This document shows positions 53,548-61,873 of a stretch of DNA of 64,000 nucleotides, one piece after another. A program made the translations under genes and the position numbers. Source of the stretch: Streptomyces sp. R33 (lineage in GTDB: Bacteria; Actinomycetota; Actinomycetes; Streptomycetales; Streptomycetaceae); assembly GCF_041200175.1 (NCBI RefSeq), contig NZ_CP165727.1, forward strand, positions 6,513,501 through 6,577,500, written 5' to 3'. The notes under the pieces were generated by a model. It worked only from the letters and a program-made list of their open reading frames with translations, made no database searches and was not told where the DNA came from. Each line of letters begins with the position of its first letter. The stretch's first letter is position 1.

Positions 53548-55011
53548 ATGAACGACCAGCACGACCACGGAGCGCTCGGCGATGCCGAGTACGCGGAGTT
53601 CATGGAGCTCGCCGCGGAGGAAGGCTTCGACGTAGAGGACGTCGAGGGCGCGATCGCGGAGGCCGGCCACGGGCCGCTGCCCGTCCTCGCCGTCGTCGGC
53701 CGCCCGAACGTCGGCAAGTCGACCTTGGTGAACCGCATCATCGGCCGCCGCGAGGCCGTCGTCGAGGACAAGCCCGGCGTCACCCGCGACCGCGTCACGT
53801 ACGAGGCCGAATGGGCCGGCCGCCGGTTCAAGGTCGTCGACACCGGCGGCTGGGAGCAGGACGTCCTCGGCATCGACGCCGCCGTCGCCGCCCAGGCCGA
53901 GTACGCCATCGAGACCGCCGACGCGGTCGTCTTCGTCGTCGACGCCAAGGTCGGCGCCACCGACAGCGACGAGGCCGTCGTCAAGCTGCTGCGCCGGGCC
54001 GGCAAGCCCGTCGTCCTGTGCGCGAACAAGGTCGACGGCCAGAGCGGCGAGTCCGACGCGGCCTCCCTGTGGTCCCTGGGCCTCGGCCAGCCGCACCCCG
54101 TCTCCTCGCTGCACGGCCGCGGCACGGGCGACATGCTCGACGCCGTCCTCGAGGCCCTGCCCGAGGCGCCCGAGCAGACCTTCGGCGGCGCCCCGGTGGG
54201 CGGGCCCCGGCGCATCGCGCTCATCGGGCGCCCGAACGTCGGCAAGTCCTCGCTGCTCAACAAGGTCGCGAAGGAGGAGCGGGTCGTCGTCAACGAGCTG
54301 GCCGGCACCACCCGCGACCCGGTCGACGAGCTGATCGAGCTCGGCGGCGTCACCTGGAAGTTCGTGGACACCGCGGGCATCCGCAAGAAGGTGCACCTCC
54401 AGCAGGGCGCCGACTACTACGCCTCCCTGCGCACGGCCGCCGCCGTCGAGAAGGCGGAGGTCGCGGTCATCCTGATCGACACCACCGAGACGATCAGCGT
54501 CCAGGACCAGCGCATCATCACGATGGCCGTCGACGCCGGCCGCGCGATCGTCATCGCGTACAACAAGTGGGACGAGCTCGACGAGGAGCGCCGCTACTAC
54601 CTCGAGCGCGAGATCGAGACCGAGATGCAGCAGGTCGCCTGGGCGCCCCGCGTCAACGTCTCGGCGCTCACCGGCCGGCACATGGAGAAGCTGGTCCCGG
54701 CGATCGAGACGGCCCTCGCGGGCTGGGAGACGCGCGTCCCGACCGGCCGGCTGAACGCCTTCCTCGGCGAGGTCGTCGCGGCCCACCCGCACCCGATCCG
54801 CGGCGGCAAGCAGCCCCGCATCCTGTTCGGCACCCAGGCGGGGAGCAAGCCGCCGCGGTTCGTCCTCTTCGCCTCCGGCTTCCTGGAGCACGGCTACCGG
54901 CGCTTCATCGAGCGCCGCCTGCGCGAGGAGTTCGGCTTCGAGGGGACGCCGATCCACATCTCCGTGCGCGTGCGCGAGAAGCGCGGCGCGCAGTACAAGA
55001 AGAAGAAGTAG
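53548..55011 (+). CDS. der: Ribosome biogenesis GTPase Der (EngA)
   Basis: 487 residues with two GTPase domains. The first P-loop is GRPNVGKST (51-59) and the second GRPNVGKSS (~226-234), each followed by DTxG and NKxD motifs, and a C-terminal KH-like domain ends in basic YKKKK. An acidic ~40-residue N-terminal extension is actinobacterial. Der matures the 50S subunit. The ATG at 53548 has GAGGAA at ~9 nt; the longer frame from 53491 is not supported. Confidence 0.97.
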   Translation: MNDQHDHGALGDAEYAEFMELAAEEGFDVEDVEGAIAEAGHGPLPVLAVVGRPNVGKSTLVNRIIGRREAVVEDKPGVTRDRVTYEAEWAGRRFKVVDTGGWEQDVLGIDAAVAAQAEYAIETADAVVFVVDAKVGATDSDEAVVKLLRRAGKPVVLCANKVDGQSGESDAASLWSLGLGQPHPVSSLHGRGTGDMLDAVLEALPEAPEQTFGGAPVGGPRRIALIGRPNVGKSSLLNKVAKEERVVVNELAGTTRDPVDELIELGGVTWKFVDTAGIRKKVHLQQGADYYASLRTAAAVEKAEVAVILIDTTETISVQDQRIITMAVDAGRAIVIAYNKWDELDEERRYYLEREIETEMQQVAWAPRVNVSALTGRHMEKLVPAIETALAGWETRVPTGRLNAFLGEVVAAHPHPIRGGKQPRILFGTQAGSKPPRFVLFASGFLEHGYRRFIERRLREEFGFEGTPIHISVRVREKRGAQYKKKK

Positions 55012-55030
55012 CAGCGGCACTGGTCCGGGG

Positions 55031-55579
55031 TCAGTAGCCCCGGCGCGGAGCGGGCGGCAGGGCCGCCGGGATGTGTTGCATCCCGGTCTGGTGCTGCCGC
55101 CCGCCGCCGTATGCGGAGCCGGTGCCGGAGGAGCCGGCGTGGTCGCCGCCGCCGGCCGCGGAGGACCCGGCGTACGCGTACGAGGGCTGCGGCGCCGGGG
55201 CGTACGCCGCCGGCCACGGGTCCGTCTGCCATGCGGAACCGTTCCAACCGCTCCCGTACGAGCCGCCCCCGTACGCGGAGCCGCTGCTGCTGCCGCTCCC
55301 GCCGGCGGCGCCGCCGTACGTGCCGCTGCCGGCGCCGTACGCCGAGCTGCCTCCGCCCGTGTACGCGCTGCCGTACGAGAACGCCGTGAACCCGAGGTCC
55401 TCCTCGCCCGTGCGGTCGCCCGGCAGGGCCCGGAACGCACGCAGGTACTCCGAGTACAGCGTGTCGTAGATCGGGGTGTGCGAAAGGGCGGCCGGAGCGC
55501 TGTCCCGGTCCCTTGCGTGGCGCATCGGGGAGACGGTGCTCGCGTGGGCAGGGGCGCGGGAGGGGTCGTATGAATGCAC
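55031..55579 (-). CDS. Gly/Ser/Tyr-rich hypothetical protein
   Basis: 182 residues. Residues ~35-60 look folded (IYDTLYSEYLRAFRALPGDR). Residues ~70-175 are low-complexity, rich in Gly, Ser, Tyr and Ala (YGGGS, AYGG). No known domain, signal peptide or membrane segment is seen. It converges with der, with 19 bp between stops. The start is unsure: ATG 55579 or ATG 55525. The composition could support phase separation or surface display, but this is speculative. Confidence 0.7.
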   Translation of the reverse strand: MHSYDPSRAPAHASTVSPMRHARDRDSAPAALSHTPIYDTLYSEYLRAFRALPGDRTGEEDLGFTAFSYGSAYTGGGSSAYGAGSGTYGGAAGGSGSSSGSAYGGGSYGSGWNGSAWQTDPWPAAYAPAPQPSYAYAGSSAAGGGDHAGSSGTGSAYGGGRQHQTGMQHIPAALPPAPRRGY

Positions 55580-55639
55580 GTATCAGCCAACGAACCCGGG
55601 GCCCTGCGGATGCGGGGGTAGGGGCAGAAAACGCAGATG

Positions 55640-55705
55640 GCCGGTGGGGGCGCCCCCACCGGCACACGGCTGCGCCGCCCCTGGTGGGAGGGGCGGCGCA
55701 GCCGT
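55640..55705 (-). terminator. Double hairpin terminator of the downstream minus-strand gene
   Basis: A 16-bp stem (55666-55681 with 55690-55705) is followed on the minus strand by a perfect 24-bp palindrome (55640-55663) and then TGCGTTTTC. Together they end the transcript of the gene at 55724-56533. Confidence 0.85.
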
Positions 55706-55723
55706 ACGGGATCCCTGCCGGCG

Positions 55724-56533
55724 TCAGGCGCCGGGGGTGCCTGCCAGCGGCATCGAGGCCGCCACGAGCTTGCCGCCGGCGGCGGCCTTGTCCAGCGCGT
55801 CGCGGAGCAGGTCCTCGCGGGGCTGCTGGCCGATGGAGCCGACCGGAGCGGCGTAGATGAGGACGCGCTGGGTCTTGTTGACGGCGGCCCGCCAGCCGTC
55901 GGTGACCGACAGTGGCTGGTGCGCCTGCCACCAGGCGACCTGGCCGCCGCCCTCGGCGCCGGGCTGCAGCACGGCGTGCAGCAGGCCCGCGGCGAGCAGC
56001 ACCGACCAGCCGGCGAGCGGGGAGGGCAGCTCGGCGGTGTCGGTGACCGGGATGAACCCCTGCTCGATGAGCAGCGGCAGGAAGTCGTCGCCGGGGCCGG
56101 TGGTGCCGGGGCGGGCGATCGGCGCGGTCGGCTCGACGACGAGGGCGGGGTGCAGTTCGCCGCCGATCAGGACGAGGCCGCTGGTGATGCCGAGGACGGC
56201 CTGGCCGCCGGGCACGTTCTGCGGTGCGGCCGCGGCGGATCCGCCGCCGGCGGGGCTGTCGCCGGTGATGCTGCGGACCGCGCCCTGCAGCTGCTCCTCG
56301 GAGACGGTGACCACCTGCGAGGGGATGCAGCCGGCGTGGGCGAACGCGAGGACGGCCGTCTCCTCGCCGACGAACAGCACCGTGCTGGTGCGGTCGGTCT
56401 CGGGGTCCCCGGGAGTGCGGCAGGAGGTGCAGTCGTAGCTGCGCGGTGCGTCGGCGCCGGTGAGCAGCCTCTCGGCTTCTTCGTCACCGATCTCGGCACG
56501 TACCTCATCACTGACGTCGAGCATGCGGGGCAC
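55724..56533 (-). CDS. Hypothetical protein (possible SseB-like)
   Basis: 269 residues. The N-terminal part has a Cys pair (YDCTSCRTPGDPETDR) and FVGEETAVLAFAHAGCIPSQVV. The C-terminal part (GWSVLLAAGLLHAVLQPG, VLIYAAPVG) looks like an alpha/beta domain. I recognise no catalytic motif; an SseB-like fold is only a guess. The GTG at 56533 is chosen because GGAG lies 7 nt upstream; ATG 56524 is the alternative. It is divergent from the Rpf-like gene with a 299-bp spacer. Confidence 0.78.
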   Translation of the reverse strand: MPRMLDVSDEVRAEIGDEEAERLLTGADAPRSYDCTSCRTPGDPETDRTSTVLFVGEETAVLAFAHAGCIPSQVVTVSEEQLQGAVRSITGDSPAGGGSAAAAPQNVPGGQAVLGITSGLVLIGGELHPALVVEPTAPIARPGTTGPGDDFLPLLIEQGFIPVTDTAELPSPLAGWSVLLAAGLLHAVLQPGAEGGGQVAWWQAHQPLSVTDGWRAAVNKTQRVLIYAAPVGSIGQQPREDLLRDALDKAAAGGKLVAASMPLAGTPGA

Positions 56534-56832
56534 GGGCTGGCTCCTCGGACTAGGCGAGCGGGGGCCGGGCGGTTCCCGGCTCGCCGGGCTCAACGGCCGA
56601 GCGGCGGCCGGGGTCACGCCGTTGGAGGGAACGGAATCGAACCTGGCCCCCGGAGGGGTGAACGGTCGGACCGGGGCTTTGTTTTCGTGCCAACTGTTGT
56701 CTGGGTGTGCGCAGTTGATGGCCGCTCCTGGCCGTTTCGGGAGGGGGCGGCGGATCGGCCGACCGGGTGGGGTGCGGGACGGGCCGCGTGGCGGGCCCAG
56801 GCGGGCGGCGCGGTGCTGCGTAGCGTGACGCG

Positions 56833-57684
56833 ATGCCCGACCTCCGGATCCGGCGGGCCGCTTCCGCGGTCGCTGCAGCCGCCGCGCTGGCTCTCGTCCT
56901 CGTACTCCCGTCGAGGGCCGGCGCGGCTCCGCCGCCCCCCGCACCCGGGCCTGCGGGGGCGGCTCACCCCGGCTCGCCCGGGACCATCGGGAACGGGCCG
57001 GGGGACTGCGGGCCGGGCGGGCAATGGCCCTGGGACTGCGTGGCCGACTGCGAGAGCAGCGGGCGCTGGGCGGTCAACACCGGCAACGGCTTCTACGGGG
57101 GCCTGCAGTTCTGGCAGCCGACCTGGGAGGAGTACGGCGGGCTGGTGTTCGCGGCACGGGCCGATCTGGCGAGCCGGGAGCAGCAGATCCGGGTGGCGGA
57201 GGACGTGCTGGGGGACCAGGGGTGGGACGCGTGGCCGGTGTGCTCGAAGCGGTACGGGCTGGCGGGCCGGATGCACGTGGTCCGCGCCGGGGACACGCTG
57301 GACGCCATTGCCCGGCGGTACCGGGTGAAGGGTGGGTGGAAGGCGCTGTACGAGGCGAACCGGGCGGTGATCGGGCCGAAGCCGAAGGCGCTGGTGGTCG
57401 GCACGCTGCTGGCGTTGCCGCCGTCGCCCCCGGCGGCTCCGGTTCCGACCCCGATGCCGGTTCCGATGCCGGTTCCGGCCGCTCCGGTCCCGAGCCCGAC
57501 CCCGACGCCGGTTCCGACGCCGGTTCCGACGGCTCCGGCCGCTCCGGTCCCGGTTCCGGTCGCGAAGCCGTCGGCGGCTCCGAAGCCACCGGCCGCTGCG
57601 GCGGCCAAGCCCGCCGCCCCCATTCCGGCACCGACCCGCGTCCCGACGCGTACGCCGGCTCCCGCCGCCGTACCCGCTCCCTGA
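56833..57684 (+). CDS. Rpf-like transglycosylase with LysM domain
   Basis: 283 residues. A signal peptide (RRAASAVAAAAALALVLVLPSRAGA, ~1-31) is followed by the Rpf catalytic domain (~67-135: WDCVADCESSGRW, with the catalytic Glu in CESSG, and GGLQFWQPTWEEYGG). A LysM peptidoglycan-binding domain follows (~154-200: HVVRAGDTLDAIARRYRV), then a Pro/Val/Thr tail of PVPTPMPVP-type repeats. It would cleave peptidoglycan outside the cell and help spore germination or resuscitation. There is no ribosome site; TAGCGT at 56821-56826 may be a -10 for a leaderless message. Confidence 0.95.
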   Translation: MPDLRIRRAASAVAAAAALALVLVLPSRAGAAPPPPAPGPAGAAHPGSPGTIGNGPGDCGPGGQWPWDCVADCESSGRWAVNTGNGFYGGLQFWQPTWEEYGGLVFAARADLASREQQIRVAEDVLGDQGWDAWPVCSKRYGLAGRMHVVRAGDTLDAIARRYRVKGGWKALYEANRAVIGPKPKALVVGTLLALPPSPPAAPVPTPMPVPMPVPAAPVPSPTPTPVPTPVPTAPAAPVPVPVAKPSAAPKPPAAAAAKPAAPIPAPTRVPTRTPAPAAVPAP

Positions 57685-57746
57685 CGGGGTGTCGGCCCGC
57701 GGGGGGCGATTCGGAAGGCTGCCGGGCTTTCGGCAGACTGCTCGGC

Positions 57747-58712
57747 ATGCTGGAGACCTCCGCACGACTGCTGCGCCTGCTGTCCCTGTTGCAGGCCCAC
57801 CGCGAATGGACCGGCGCCGATCTCGCGGAGCGCCTCGGCGTGACCCCGAGGACGGTGCGGCGCGATGTGGACCGGCTCCGGGAGCTCGGCTACCCGGTGA
57901 ACGCCAGCCCCGGCACCGGCGGCGGCTACCAGCTGGGCGCCGGGGCCGAGCTGCCGCCGCTGCTGCTCGACGACGACGAGGCCGTCGCCGTCGCGGTGGG
58001 CCTGCGGACGGCCGCGGGGAACGGCGTCGAGGGGATCGGGGAGGCCTCCGTACGGGCGCTCGCCAAGCTCGAGCAGGTGCTGCCGGGGCGGCTGCGGCGG
58101 CGGGTGTCGGCGCTCAACGAGTTCACCGTGCCGATGCTGCGCGGGCCGGCCCGGGCCACCGTCGACCCGGCCGTGCTGACCGAGCTCGCCGCCGCGTGCC
58201 GGGACAGCGAGCGGCTGCGCTTCGGGTACCGCGACCACGAGGGCGACGTCAGCCGGCGCGTGGTGGAGCCGCACCGGCTGGTGTGCACCGAGCGGCGCTG
58301 GTACCTGGTCGCCTGGGACGTGGACCGGGAGGACTGGCGTACCTTCCGCGCCGACCGGATCGAGCCCAGACCGCCGCACGGACCGCGCTTCACCCCGCGC
58401 CCGGCACCCGCCGAGGACCTCGCCGCGTACGTGTCGCGCGGTGTCTCGCAGGCTGCGTACGCGGCCCGGGCGGTGCTGCGGCTGAAGATGCCGGCGGAGG
58501 CGGCGGCCCGGATCGTGGGGCCGAGCGACGGAGCCCTGGAGCCGGTCGACGCCGAGAGCTGCCTGCTGCGTACCGGGGCCGTGAACCTCGACGTCCTCGT
58601 CATTCACGTCATGCTGCTCGGCTGTGAGTTCGAGGTGCTCGAGCCGCCGGAGCTGACGGACCGGATCAGAGCGGCCCGGGACCTTCTCGGGCGAGCCGTG
58701 GAGAAGATGTAA
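57747..58712 (+). CDS. HTH/WYL-domain transcriptional regulator (YafY family)
   Basis: 321 residues. The N-terminal winged HTH is SARLLRLLSLLQAHREWTGA, then LAERLGVTPRTVRRDVDRL. The WYL region (~160-225) has RLRFGYRDHEGD and RRWYLVAWDVDR, a ligand-sensing domain. A C-terminal extension ends at EKM. Such proteins bind ligands, often nucleotides or nucleic acid, and control nearby genes; no target is evident here. The ATG at 57747 lacks a ribosome site, with a -10-like CAGACT ending 7 nt upstream. Confidence 0.93.
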   Translation: MLETSARLLRLLSLLQAHREWTGADLAERLGVTPRTVRRDVDRLRELGYPVNASPGTGGGYQLGAGAELPPLLLDDDEAVAVAVGLRTAAGNGVEGIGEASVRALAKLEQVLPGRLRRRVSALNEFTVPMLRGPARATVDPAVLTELAAACRDSERLRFGYRDHEGDVSRRVVEPHRLVCTERRWYLVAWDVDREDWRTFRADRIEPRPPHGPRFTPRPAPAEDLAAYVSRGVSQAAYAARAVLRLKMPAEAAARIVGPSDGALEPVDAESCLLRTGAVNLDVLVIHVMLLGCEFEVLEPPELTDRIRAARDLLGRAVEKM

Positions 58713-59090
58713 GGAAACTGAGGGGTGTTCACGTGGCCGCGCAGGGTGGACCACGGCAATCCCGGGGGAAATTCAGGGACTCTCGGGCGAAATGCGAATC
58801 GGGATGTGCGGAGGACATCTCGCGCGCCGGAAAAAGAATGGCCCGCACTCGCTTCCGCGGTTGTCCGGATGAGGCCGGCCCCGTCAAAGAACTGTCGACA
58901 TTCCGTGACACAAGCGTGACCCGGTACGGACGAACGTCCGGGCGCGGCGCTGACGTTCCGGTCATGTGTACGGCGCGGACCACCGGAATGGCCGAGGCGG
59001 GCCGGGTGATGGCCCGGCCCGCCTCGGGCCTGTCCGTGCTGCGGGGTGAGGTGGTGCGTACCGTCCCGCGAAGTCCCTTGCGGGGGTGGC
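58713..59090. other. Gene-free spacer between convergent genes
   Basis: 378 bp with no convincing gene. A plus-strand frame from GTG 58733 has a GAGGGG upstream but irregular third-position base use and overlaps the PAP2 gene. I see no clear terminator. Confidence 0.5.
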
Positions 59091-60182
59091 TCAGCCGCTG
59101 GCGGCCGGACGGGCCGCGGCCCGTCCCGCGGCGGCGGGCCGCTCGGTGTGCGCCGGGCGGCGGCTGCCGGCCGGCGTGACCGGGGTCCGCTCGGACCGGA
59201 TCAGGTGCGGCCGGCCGGAGACGTGCGCGGCGGGCCGGGGCACCGGGGCGTGCGCCTGGCCGGCGGCCGCCTGCACGGTCGCGGGGGCGGTCGCCGGTGC
59301 GGCCGCGGCGGCGGGCTCCTGCAGGCCGGCGGCCTCGGGGGTGAGCCGGAGCTGCCACTTGCCGCCCGCGGAGAGCATCGGCGTGAGCACGGTGGCGACC
59401 GGTACGGGCACGCTTCCGGTCTCCAGCCGGCGGCGCAGCCGCTCCCGCAGCGCGAAGACGCGGGCCTCGGCCCCGGCGATCAGCGGCTCGAACCAGGGCA
59501 GCGCCAGCATGATCAGCAGACCTGCGGACCAGCCGAGCAGCACGTCGCTGACCCAGTGGGTGCCGAGGTACACGGTGGTGGCGCCGACGCTCAGCGAAAC
59601 GACCGCGGACACCACGGAAAGCACCCGCCGGGTGACCGTGGTCGAGGCCAGGTAGGCCAGGATTCCCCAGGTCACAACGGCGTTGGCGGTGTGGCCGGAA
59701 GGAAATATATCGCCGCCGGCGAAGAGCTCGGCGGAGCCGATCTGCGTGGCGTAGTGCGGGCCGAGCCGGCCGAGGCCGAGCTTGACGGCGCCGACGGTGA
59801 TGTTGAGCAGGAGCAGCGCCACGCCGAGGGTGATCAGCGGGCGGAGGGTGTGCTGCCGCCAGGAGCGCCAGCCCAGCCATGCGGCGACCATGACCGCGGT
59901 GGGTCCGCGCTGGCCCAGGACCACGAGGTAGTCGAGGAAGGCGTGCAGCTGCGGCCACTGCTCGTAGGGCCGGAAGAACATGACCTGCCAGTCGAGGCGG
60001 ACGAGCCAGGACGTGGTCAGGACGGCCACCACGATCGCGAGGTAGAACGCGAGGGTCGATCCGAGGAGCACGACGCGGTGCCGGCTCATCTGCGGTGTTT
60101 GCAGATGAGCCGGTCGCTCTGGTTCCCGGTCCAGCCGGGCGAACACCCGCTCCAGACGGGTCAGGATTTGGTCGGTACGCAC
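59091..60182 (-). CDS. PAP2 superfamily phosphatase
   Basis: 363 residues with about six membrane segments. The phosphatase motifs are KLGLGRLGP (variant of KX6RP), FPSGHTAN (PSGH) and VYLGTHWVSDVLLGW (motif 3, catalytic His and Asp). It probably dephosphorylates a lipid phosphate such as phosphatidic acid or undecaprenyl pyrophosphate outside the cytoplasm. The last ~100 residues are a low-complexity Ala/Pro/Arg tail. The GTG at 60182 is chosen. Confidence 0.92.
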   Translation of the reverse strand: MRTDQILTRLERVFARLDREPERPAHLQTPQMSRHRVVLLGSTLAFYLAIVVAVLTTSWLVRLDWQVMFFRPYEQWPQLHAFLDYLVVLGQRGPTAVMVAAWLGWRSWRQHTLRPLITLGVALLLLNITVGAVKLGLGRLGPHYATQIGSAELFAGGDIFPSGHTANAVVTWGILAYLASTTVTRRVLSVVSAVVSLSVGATTVYLGTHWVSDVLLGWSAGLLIMLALPWFEPLIAGAEARVFALRERLRRRLETGSVPVPVATVLTPMLSAGGKWQLRLTPEAAGLQEPAAAAAPATAPATVQAAAGQAHAPVPRPAAHVSGRPHLIRSERTPVTPAGSRRPAHTERPAAAGRAAARPAASG

Positions 60183-60440
60183 TCAATCGACGTTACCGCG
60201 CGCCGATGGGCGGCCCGGTCGAATCACGGGCTTTGTGATGACCATGTGATGTGGAGTTGGTCTCACGCGCGGCTTAATTCCTCGGATTTAGGCATTAGTT
60301 GGAGCCGCGTTGATCCATTGGCCTGGCCATTGTTTCGCACACTTAGCCGGGCTTTATCGGTGCCGCTCAATTACTTTGCTCAAAGATGGATCGGAATGAT
60401 CCATTCCGTGATGCGGGACCTCCGGGAGACCGCGCGGCCC

Positions 60441-61556
60441 CTACGGGGGTCCCGAGCCGTTCAGCCAGAAGGCCCCGTACACCGCCGAGGCCAGCGCCAC
60501 CGCGCCGAGCACCGCGAGCGCCCGCCCGGTCCGCCACCGGGCCAGCGCCACCGCCGCCGGCAGCAGCAGCGGGAACGCGGGCAGCAGCAGCCGGGGTTTG
60601 GAGCCGAAGTACCCCGACGCGCACAGCGCCAGCGCGACCACGATCCCGCAGTAGACGAGGAGCGGGGCCGGCTGGCGCTGCCGCACGCACAGCGCGTACA
60701 GCCACAGCACGAGCACGACGCCCGCGATCAGCCCGACCCCGGCGGGGAACGCGGACGAGGCCAGCTTCGCCCCGATGAACCGGGCGAAGGCCCAGCCGCC
60801 GTCGAAGCCGTTGCCCCAGCCGCCCTGCACGTCCAGGTAGCCGAGCAGCCCGTCGCCGGTGCGCGCCCCGACCCACAGCACGTACGCGGCGGCCCCCATC
60901 GGGGCCAGCAGCATCCCGGCCGCCATCCGCCAGGACCGCTCTCCACGCCGATGGGCCAGTACGGCCGCCACCCACACCGCCGCCACCACCGCGGCGCCGA
61001 CCGGGCGGGTCAGCCCGGCCCCGGCCGCGAGCAGGCCGGCGGTCAGCCACCGGCCGCGCAGGGCCCCGTACAGCGCCCAGGCGGCCAGCGCCGTGAACAG
61101 CGACTCGCTGTACGCCATCGACTGGACGACGCCCACGGGCAGCGCGGCCCAGGTTCCCGCGGCGAACACCCCGGCCCGGCGGCCGTACAAGAGGTCCGCG
61201 ACCGCGAAGATCCCCCAGGCCGCCGCGAGCCCGGCCACCACCGAGACCACCAGACCCGCGGAGCCGTACGACAGCCCGGTCGGCGCCGCGACCAGCCGCT
61301 CCAGCCAGGGCAGCAGCGGGAAGAACGCCAGGTTCGAGTGCACGTCCCCGTTCGGGAGGACCACCTCGTACCCGTACCCCTCGGCAGCGATGCGGGCGTA
61401 CCAGAGCGAGTCCCAGCGCGCCGACAGCAGCGTGTGCGGACTGCTGCCGACGGCCGCGCACCAGAGCGCGAGCACGGCCAGCCCGAGGAGCCGGACCCCC
61501 GCGAAGAGGGCCAGGGCGGGTGCGGCCCGGCGAAATCCAAGATCTTCCACGGGCAT
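60441..61556 (-). CDS. Mannosyltransferase-like membrane protein (PIG-V family)
   Basis: 371 residues, mostly hydrophobic, with about ten membrane segments. The early RWDSLWYARIAAEGYGYE matches the PIG-V/GPI-type mannosyltransferase motif (the D near the first loop is usually catalytic), followed by NLAFFPLLPWLERLV. It uses a lipid-linked sugar donor outside the cytoplasm. The ATG at 61556 is preferred over frames starting upstream in GC-rich, non-conserved DNA. It is on the same strand as the PAP2 gene, 258 bp upstream of it. Confidence 0.9.
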   Translation of the reverse strand: MPVEDLGFRRAAPALALFAGVRLLGLAVLALWCAAVGSSPHTLLSARWDSLWYARIAAEGYGYEVVLPNGDVHSNLAFFPLLPWLERLVAAPTGLSYGSAGLVVSVVAGLAAAWGIFAVADLLYGRRAGVFAAGTWAALPVGVVQSMAYSESLFTALAAWALYGALRGRWLTAGLLAAGAGLTRPVGAAVVAAVWVAAVLAHRRGERSWRMAAGMLLAPMGAAAYVLWVGARTGDGLLGYLDVQGGWGNGFDGGWAFARFIGAKLASSAFPAGVGLIAGVVLVLWLYALCVRQRQPAPLLVYCGIVVALALCASGYFGSKPRLLLPAFPLLLPAAVALARWRTGRALAVLGAVALASAVYGAFWLNGSGPP

Positions 61557-61873
61557 GATTATCGGTGGCGCCGGCGCCTGCCGTCGGCGCAGAACCACAG
61601 GTCGTGACCGCGCGTGTACGCGGTGGGGACACCTCCCGGCGGTGGACCGGGAAAGGAGGGGAGGGCGGGGTGATCCGAGTGGCGCACACCACACCGCGGG
61701 CTCCTCCGCGATGAGAGCTTGACCACGTATCGGACAAGCGAACTCGCGTACGCTGACCCTTCACTCGCCTGTCGATGCCGGACCCCGTAGGACGCCGCAC
61801 AGTGCCCACCACCACCGTGGCTCCGCAGAACGCTGGTCCGCCGAGTGCGAGCGATCATCTGGGAGGTACATGC
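61557..61873. promoter_or_regulatory. Divergent intergenic region before the MFS gene
   Basis: 317 bp. A TTGACC (61719-61724) and a TACGCT (61749-61754) are present, but their spacing (24 bp) is too wide for a standard promoter. GGGAGG sits 8 nt before the MFS start. No repressor gene of the TetR or MarR type adjoins it. Confidence 0.4.

Noticed and set aside
58733..59179. 148-residue plus-strand frame with an upstream GAGGGG
   Set aside because: Third-position base use is irregular, it matches no family and it overlaps the PAP2 gene.
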